From positions 1-7,132 of the forward strand of contig JAGARL010000027.1 of the NCBI GenBank assembly GCA_017622255.1: a stretch of 7,132 bases of DNA, in the 5' to 3' direction. The position numbers were made by a program, and so were the translations under genes. Shown here in pieces: positions 5,950 through 7,132 of this stretch (the stretch's first letter is position 1; the number at the start of each line of letters is the position of its first letter). Source of the DNA: Methanocorpusculum sp. Its GTDB lineage: Archaea; Halobacteriota; Methanomicrobia; Methanomicrobiales; Methanocorpusculaceae. The notes beneath the pieces are model-generated. The model was not told the DNA's origin. It ran no database searches and worked only from the letters and a program-made list of their open reading frames with translations.

Positions 5950-5956
5950 AAAAAAA
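5950..5956 (-). terminator. T7 terminator of the permease operon (minus strand)
   Basis: Seven A residues on the plus strand read as T7 on the minus strand, 10 bases past the stop codon of the downstream permease gene. With the plus-strand T5 at 5944-5948 it makes a back-to-back end for transcripts from both directions. Confidence 0.55.
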
Positions 5957-5966
5957 TAGTTGTGTT

Positions 5967-6014
5967 TTAGAACTCTTTTTTCGCGTATATTCTCTGACTT
6001 ACCAGATACGATAC
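5967..6014 (-). repeat. 3'-end duplication shared by the two permease genes (copy 1; copy 2 at 6574-6621)
   Basis: The last 16 codons of the two permease genes align without gaps, and 40 of 48 bases are identical by eye, including the TAA stop. The proteins diverge more further upstream. This indicates tandem gene duplication with the 3' end kept similar, either by constraint on the C-terminal tail or by gene conversion. Confidence 0.6.
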
Positions 6015-6572
6015 TGCACAGCAGACAATACCTGCTGCAAGCAGTCCATATCCCGGCATGAACAGGGATTCGCTGTGTGCTGCAAACAGCCAGATTGAAC
6101 CGATAAGAATTCCCATCTGGAAGATTCCAAGGATGGTTAATCCGATAATCGCCGGTCTGGACATGCCGGAATCAAGCAGACAGCAGATTGGAATGGATAC
6201 CGAGCCGTAGAGAATACTGCAGGCAAGGGCTGGAATCAGCAGGGGTGCGAATCCGTCTATGACCAGACATAAGATGATTCCAATCAGGGTTATGACGGCA
6301 AAGGACAGCGCAAAGAGCAGATAGCGTCCCCGCACAACATCTTTTCGGGAATAGCGGGTGGTGAGGAGGAAGTCCTCAAAGTTCTCCGAGACACTGCCTC
6401 CTGCGGCAAGCTCGACCACCTTCGGGGCGAAGCAGAGGATTCCAAGAAAGGCAACTATCGAAACACCGGAAAGTCCGAAGCATACCATCAGGAAAACCAG
6501 TCCGGCAAACAGGGCAAGGAAGCGGTTTTTCTGTGCCAGGAAATCCGCGTACAGCAGACATGCATATTTCAT
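5967..6572 (-). CDS. ABC-2 type transporter permease subunit, second of tandem pair
   Basis: This is a 201-residue integral membrane protein with about six hydrophobic segments (roughly 19-36, 38-54, 84-104, 109-133, 140-163 and 174-192). It carries the cytoplasmic-loop signature DFLLTTRYSRKDVVRGRYLL (67-86), typical of small ABC-2 permeases of the ABC2_membrane_5 type (L-x-x-P-V-S-R-K-E-I-V-x-S-K-Y family pattern). It would form the membrane channel of an exporter with a separate ATPase; the substrate is unknown. I place the start at the ATG at 6572 and not the one at 6593. The 6572 ATG lies one base after the TAA of the upstream permease gene, is preceded by GAGAG seven bases away, and gives the natural MKYACLLYADFLAQK N-terminus. 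It is paralogous to its neighbour, sharing KVVE, YSRK/VSRK and the C-terminal SQ-IYAK--EF. Confidence 0.86.
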   Translation of the reverse strand: MKYACLLYADFLAQKNRFLALFAGLVFLMVCFGLSGVSIVAFLGILCFAPKVVELAAGGSVSENFEDFLLTTRYSRKDVVRGRYLLFALSFAVITLIGIILCLVIDGFAPLLIPALACSILYGSVSIPICCLLDSGMSRPAIIGLTILGIFQMGILIGSIWLFAAHSESLFMPGYGLLAAGIVCCAVSYLVSQRIYAKKEF

Positions 6573-6573
6573 C

Positions 6574-7132
6574 TTAGAACTCTCTTTTTGCATAGATTTT
6601 CTGGCTTACCAGATAGGATGCCCCGTATGCGGCGAGACTTACTGCGAGTATGCCAATCAGAAGCGGGATTGTCGATGCCGCAAACTCCATAAACATCGAG
6701 AATCCGAATGTAACTCCGAACAGTCCGGCAACGACTATCAGAATCACAAAGGCGACGTAGCGGGATGTATGCTGTCCAAACTTCAGATAGACAGGAATCA
6801 CCACTGCCCCGTATACAAGCGCGTAGCAGAATCCGACAATCAGCATGATATACAGCCATTCCTCTCCGGCAAACTGCGGAATCAGGGATATCAGCAGAAG
6901 AAGAACTGCGGAAAGCAGAAATGCTCCGGCAAGGAAGAGTATCTGTAAAAGATACTTTGAGCGGATAACCTCTTTTCGGGAAACCGGAGCTGTCAGAACA
7001 AACGAATCCCATCCATCGGTTTCATCATAGATGAGCGTTGACTCAACCACCTTTACCGCAAACACCAGAAGCATAATGCACAGTGCAAGAAATCCTCCGG
7101 TAAATCCAAGCGTGATGCTGAAAAGCAGGAAC
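6574..7132 (-). CDS. ABC-2 type transporter permease subunit, first of tandem pair (N-terminus outside window)
   Basis: The frame is open to the right edge (visible translation begins FLLFSITLGFTGGF), so the ATG at 7074 is internal. About 185 residues of this membrane protein are visible. Seen: an N-terminal hydrophobic stretch ending in FAVKVVEST, then the signature loop DSFVLTAPVSRKEVIRSKYLL (roughly visible residues 41-61), which fits ABC2_membrane_5 permeases better than its paralog does. About four further hydrophobic segments and the C-terminus SQKIYAKREF follow. It should pair with the next gene as a heterodimeric channel. The cognate ATP-binding subunit is not in the window and is probably encoded upstream, past the right edge. 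Transport direction and substrate cannot be read from the sequence. Confidence 0.86.
   Translation of the reverse strand, partial: FLLFSITLGFTGGFLALCIMLLVFAVKVVESTLIYDETDGWDSFVLTAPVSRKEVIRSKYLLQILFLAGAFLLSAVLLLLISLIPQFAGEEWLYIMLIVGFCYALVYGAVVIPVYLKFGQHTSRYVAFVILIVVAGLFGVTFGFSMFMEFAASTIPLLIGILAVSLAAYGASYLVSQKIYAKREF

Noticed and set aside
5893..5970. 25-codon plus-strand ORF (MYYNDN... with a hydrophobic tail)
   Set aside because: No ribosome binding site or TATA box at the right distance, and its tail is made from the terminator T and A tracts, so the hydrophobicity is a by-product.
6573..6593. Upstream ATG at 6593 as start of the second permease gene
   Set aside because: It would add MQKESSK and overlap the upstream gene by 20 bases; the ATG at 6572 has better spacing to the stop and to a GAGAG motif.
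6358..6948. 196-codon plus-strand ORF opposite the permease pair
   Set aside because: Cys/Lys/Arg-rich antisense of hydrophobic permease codons; the minus-strand proteins have clear membrane and family signatures.

Overview
The window looks like chromosomal DNA of a methanogenic euryarchaeon. A member of Methanomicrobiales close to Methanocorpusculum is my best guess, from protein style, moderate G+C, TATA-box promoters and T-tract ends; this is inference, not a database result. All seven protein genes look intact apart from the two cut by the window edges. There is no rRNA, recognisable tRNA, CRISPR array, transposase or phage gene.

Layout. Positions 2-670 (+) hold the C-terminal end of isoleucyl-tRNA synthetase. 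A 163-base gap follows, with a T-tract, a striking 68-base near-palindrome (697-764) and a TATA box. Then come a class I PLP-dependent aminotransferase (834-1964, +), a gap with a palindromic operator-like cluster and a TATA box, a 713-residue TPR protein (2100-4241, +), a bacterial-type hypoxanthine phosphoribosyltransferase (4308-4826, +), and a two-domain protein (4871-5698, +). That last protein joins an N-terminal DUF523/TudS-like three-cysteine domain to a C-terminal nucleoside 2-deoxyribosyltransferase-like domain. A 268-base convergent gap (5699-5966) follows, with stacked hairpins and T-tracts and signs of a small independent transcript. On the minus strand are two tandem, paralogous ABC-2 type permease subunits (6572-5967, and 7132-6574, whose N-terminus lies off the right edge).

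How it fits together. The hypoxanthine phosphoribosyltransferase and the fusion protein are neighbours and both point to nucleobase or nucleotide salvage. The fusion suggests that desulfuration of a thiolated pyrimidine and N-glycosidic bond chemistry are joined in one polypeptide. The aminotransferase, the TPR gene and hpt each appear to have a private promoter. In all three, and more weakly in the fusion gene, an AT-rich TATA-like element is centred 24-27 bases before the ATG and no Shine-Dalgarno motif is present, which suggests leaderless mRNAs. The permeases overlap as an operon (TAA, one base, ATG) whose ATPase gene is probably beyond the right edge.

The most interesting items are the TudS-like/NDT fusion, the long hairpin before the aminotransferase, the possible small RNA in the convergent gap, and the AAGGGA half-site cluster before the TPR gene.
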